DNA of 64,000 nt from positions 2,356,001 through 2,420,000 of the forward strand of contig NZ_RJJY01000002.1 in the NCBI RefSeq assembly GCF_003751085.1, given 5' to 3'. Made by a program: the position numbers and the translations under genes. Within the stretch, counting starts at the first letter, position 1, and each line of letters begins with the position of its first letter. Shown one piece after another: positions 62,056 to 64,000 of the stretch. Source of the stretch: Micromonospora sp. Llam0 (GTDB lineage Bacteria; Actinomycetota; Actinomycetes; Mycobacteriales; Micromonosporaceae). The notes under the pieces were generated by a model. That model had not been told where the DNA came from and did no database searches. It saw only the letters and a program-made list of their open reading frames with translations.

Positions 62056-62382
62056 TCAGGCCGGTGGCAGGGAACGGCCGTCTCGGCGTCGGGGCACCAC
62101 CGCGAGCGGTGTGGCGCCGGCTGCCCGGGAGGCCACCTGACCGGCGTCCGTAGGACGGGCCACCGTGTCCGGTTCGGGGAGGAGCAGATCACCGACCTGG
62201 CAGCCGAGCACCACGCAGATGACGTCCAGGTCGGCGAGCTTGACGGTGACCGGCTGCCCCGACCACAGGCCGGACATCTTGCCGGCCGAGATGACCAAGC
62301 CATGCTCGGCGAGCTGGCGTTGCAGGTCAGAAGCCTTCCAGATACCACGCTGGGCGGCGACCAGCCGCAGGTTCCACCGCAT
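62056..62382 (-). CDS. XRE-family HTH protein
   Basis: 108 residues, ATG 62382 directly after the recombinase stop. HTH at about 15-75: WKASDLQRQLAEHGLVISAG, KMSGLWSGQPVTVKLADLD, VICVVLGCQVGDLL, the Cro/C1 plan. It is the middle gene of the recombinase trio, with 3 bases to the next start. It probably controls or helps recombination, as an excision switch or directionality partner. That role is inferred from gene order. Confidence 0.8.
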   Translation of the reverse strand: MRWNLRLVAAQRGIWKASDLQRQLAEHGLVISAGKMSGLWSGQPVTVKLADLDVICVVLGCQVGDLLLPEPDTVARPTDAGQVASRAAGATPLAVVPRRRDGRSLPPA

Positions 62383-63441
62383 TCACGTGACTCCTTCAAG
62401 CCGCTGCGCGGCCCGTTGCTGCGCAGCCAGCCACGCCTCTTCGATCCGCGTGCGGTGCACGTGGACGTAGCGCATCGTGGTGGCGACCCAGGCGTGTCCG
62501 AGCATCTCCTGGATCGAGATGAGGTCCACTCCGTTCAGGTAGAGCTGCGATGCGCAGAAGTGTCGCAGCACGTGCGGGGTGAGCCGGTCGGTCCACACCG
62601 GCAGGTGCACGGCGACCGCCGCCGCGAGCGCGGCCCGGACGGCGTCGTAGCCGACCCGGCCGCCGGCCCGTTCGGAGGGGAACAGCGGGGCGCACGGCCG
62701 GGTGTGGTCGTCACCGAACTGGCCCCACACGTCCTCGATGAACCAGTGCAAAGTCCGGCCAGCGTGGTTGATCAGTGGCACCATCCGCTCTCGAGGACCC
62801 GAGCCACGCGAGCCCTTGCCGTGGCGAACATGCAGCTTGCCGAACCGACCGAGGTCCCATTTGATGTCGGCCAGGTCGAGCCGGCGGGCCTCGTTGACCC
62901 GCAGTCCGGCCTCGGCCATCAGACGGGCCGCCGTGTAGTTACGAGCGGACGGGGCGAACTTGCGGCAGCTGGCCAGTTCCTGCGCCCAGCCGGTGAACAG
63001 GGCGGTGACCTCGGCCTCGCTGGGCGGGATGCGCAGCATGGCGTCCTTGCTACCGCGCGGGCGGTTCATTTCGTCTACCGGGCAGGTCACCACTCGGCCG
63101 GTCATGGCATGCAACTCGGTCTGGTAACGCAGCTCAAGGAACGTGAAGTAGGTGCGCAGCGCCTGCGACCGGGCCAGGCGGGTGCCGCTCGGCGCGCGGC
63201 GCATCACCCGCCCGAAGTAGGCGTCCGCGTCCGCCGCTTCCATCTCCCACAACGGGCGGCCGAACCACGACCGTACCTGCTCGAGATGGCCCACGTCGCC
63301 GCGGATCGTCCCGTCGGTGAGTCCGGCCGACGCCCGCGCCAGAACGAATCCGGCCAGCGCATCCGTCTCGAACCGTTCCAACTCCTCGGCCGACGCCAGA
63401 CCACGTCGCTCGCGCAGATCACGGACTGCCGCCAGGCCCAA
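62383..63441 (-). CDS. tyrosine recombinase/integrase
   Basis: 352 residues from TTG 63441 with GAGGGG upstream; the frame stays open for about 45 more codons without an ATG or GTG. The SAM-like N-terminal domain is followed by the catalytic domain: Arg in AEAGLRVNEARRLDLADI (about 178), HVLRHFCASQLY (HxxR, about 286), LGHAWVATTMRYVHV with His about 313 and Tyr about 325. This catalytic set is complete. It should integrate and excise the element. No att repeat could be identified inside the window. Confidence 0.85.
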   Translation of the reverse strand: MGLAAVRDLRERRGLASAEELERFETDALAGFVLARASAGLTDGTIRGDVGHLEQVRSWFGRPLWEMEAADADAYFGRVMRRAPSGTRLARSQALRTYFTFLELRYQTELHAMTGRVVTCPVDEMNRPRGSKDAMLRIPPSEAEVTALFTGWAQELASCRKFAPSARNYTAARLMAEAGLRVNEARRLDLADIKWDLGRFGKLHVRHGKGSRGSGPRERMVPLINHAGRTLHWFIEDVWGQFGDDHTRPCAPLFPSERAGGRVGYDAVRAALAAAVAVHLPVWTDRLTPHVLRHFCASQLYLNGVDLISIQEMLGHAWVATTMRYVHVHRTRIEEAWLAAQQRAAQRLEGVT

Positions 63442-64000
63442 CCCAAGCCCCTCACGTTCGAGCTGTCCGAGATTTCCCCGGATGCCTTGATAACGCTTCA
63501 GAAATCCCGAGGTGACGTCATCACACCCGCCCCGACCAAAATCACCCAGATCACGCTCACCCAGAAGGCTGCGCGATCAGATCGCTACCGAAACCCAAGT
63601 GATGTCGGACTGATCTCCGGCAGTTCAGGCGAACCCGAGGGTTCATTGCCGGAACCGCAGCAAACTTTGGGCTGAGTCTCGAACACGGATTCCGGGTTGG
63701 TGGGAACCCTGGGGACCGAAGTCGGCGAGGGGACAGGGCGTGGCCCCTGCAGAGATTCGGTCCTACCGGTGAGTTCGTCGGACAAGGGCCTGAACGCGGG
63801 CGGGATGTCGTCGCGCACGGCGGGACAGGGCGTCGCCGCAGCGACTGGGTTGATCTGGCCGGCGGGTTCGGAGCCGGCGCAGCGGACTTCGACGTCCGGA
63901 TCTTGGTGGGAAACTTGCTGGCGGCTCGGCGGCCTGCCCGGCCTGCGGAAGCTGCTGCGGCTGCGCCGGTGGGCGGCGCGACAGTTCGGCTACTGAGGTC
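63442..64000. other. stretch upstream of the recombinase gene
   Basis: About 560 bases without a convincing gene. It contains a TGACGTCA palindrome (about 63511-63518), a small GAACCC-GA-GGGTTC hairpin (63631-63644) and a 99-codon plus-strand frame of low-quality text. It should hold the recombinase promoter and could hold an attachment site, but I see no tRNA and no repeat of another window segment. Confidence 0.4.

Noticed and set aside
59593..63675. A 1360-codon open frame on the plus strand
   Set aside because: It is the antisense shadow of the NADAR, integrase-like, XRE and recombinase genes. Very GC-rich codon third positions leave the opposite strand open.
63697..63996. A 99-codon plus-strand frame at the right edge
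   Set aside because: No ribosome site, Gly/Arg/Ser-rich text and no recognisable domain. It cannot be told from chance.
63442..64000. tRNA gene or attachment site at the right end
   Set aside because: I looked for a cloverleaf or a repeat of sequence elsewhere in the window and saw none; the att site may be outside.

Overview
The window is uniformly GC-rich, and its genes use GC-rich codons, frequent GTG and occasional TTG starts, and short ATGA/GTGA overlaps. This points to an actinomycete. The mix of an actinobacterial Tad pilus, a Gram-positive type IV secretion core, a replication-relaxation protein and an Lsr2-like protein fits a Micromonosporaceae-type host. That host call is inference from gene content only. 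No tRNA, rRNA or CRISPR array was found.

Layout. (1) 0.07-14.4 kb, plus strand: two paralogous lipoproteins and Cys-rich secreted proteins, then a Tad/Flp pilus operon (cpaB, cpaE, cpaF, tadB, tadC, a small pilin, tadE-type pseudopilins, a tadG-like protein). It ends with a LysM/BTAD membrane fusion and a four-helix membrane protein with a C-terminal HTH. One unrelated minus-strand gene (7325-7840) splits the Tad operon. (2) 14.4-19.7 kb: cargo-like genes (a decayed gene, a SAM methyltransferase, a phosphotransferase-fold protein, a hypothetical protein, a cytoplasmic GH18 enzyme). (3) 20.0-45.5 kb, almost all minus strand: a VWA/MoxR pair and a long series of small, mostly unrecognised genes, many with their own ribosome binding site and a strong hairpin in the leader. 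Among them are an adenine-methylase-like protein, an M23/lysozyme-like cell-wall hydrolase, a GGDEF protein, an Lsr2 homologue, a flavin monooxygenase and a complete group II intron. (4) 45.9-53.8 kb, minus strand: the conjugation core (replication-relaxation protein, VirD4/TraG-like coupling ATPase, VirB4-like ATPase, PrgI-like protein, VirB6/TrbL-like protein, VirB2-like small membrane protein). (5) 53.9-56.0 kb: a dense array of the pentamer TGTCA/TGACA and a 49-bp inverted repeat enclosing a sigma-factor-like gene. (6) 56.0-64.0 kb: a two-gene DNA methyltransferase pair, a NADAR-family gene split by an ISAs1-type insertion sequence, and a recombinase/XRE/integrase-like trio that looks like the integration module.

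How it fits together. The window reads as most of an integrative conjugative element or a conjugative plasmid. The relaxation protein and VirD4/VirB4/VirB6-type proteins would move DNA, and the M23 protein would open the wall. The Tad pilus may give surface attachment, and the recombinase trio would integrate the element. The TGTCA array is the best candidate for a cis-acting locus (replication origin, transfer origin, partition site or master operator). Smaller clusters of the same pentamer flank the replication-relaxation gene.

Caution. At least seven small genes carry single-base frameshifts that a one-base change repairs, two of them in short homopolymers. Either this copy is decaying or the assembly has indel errors.
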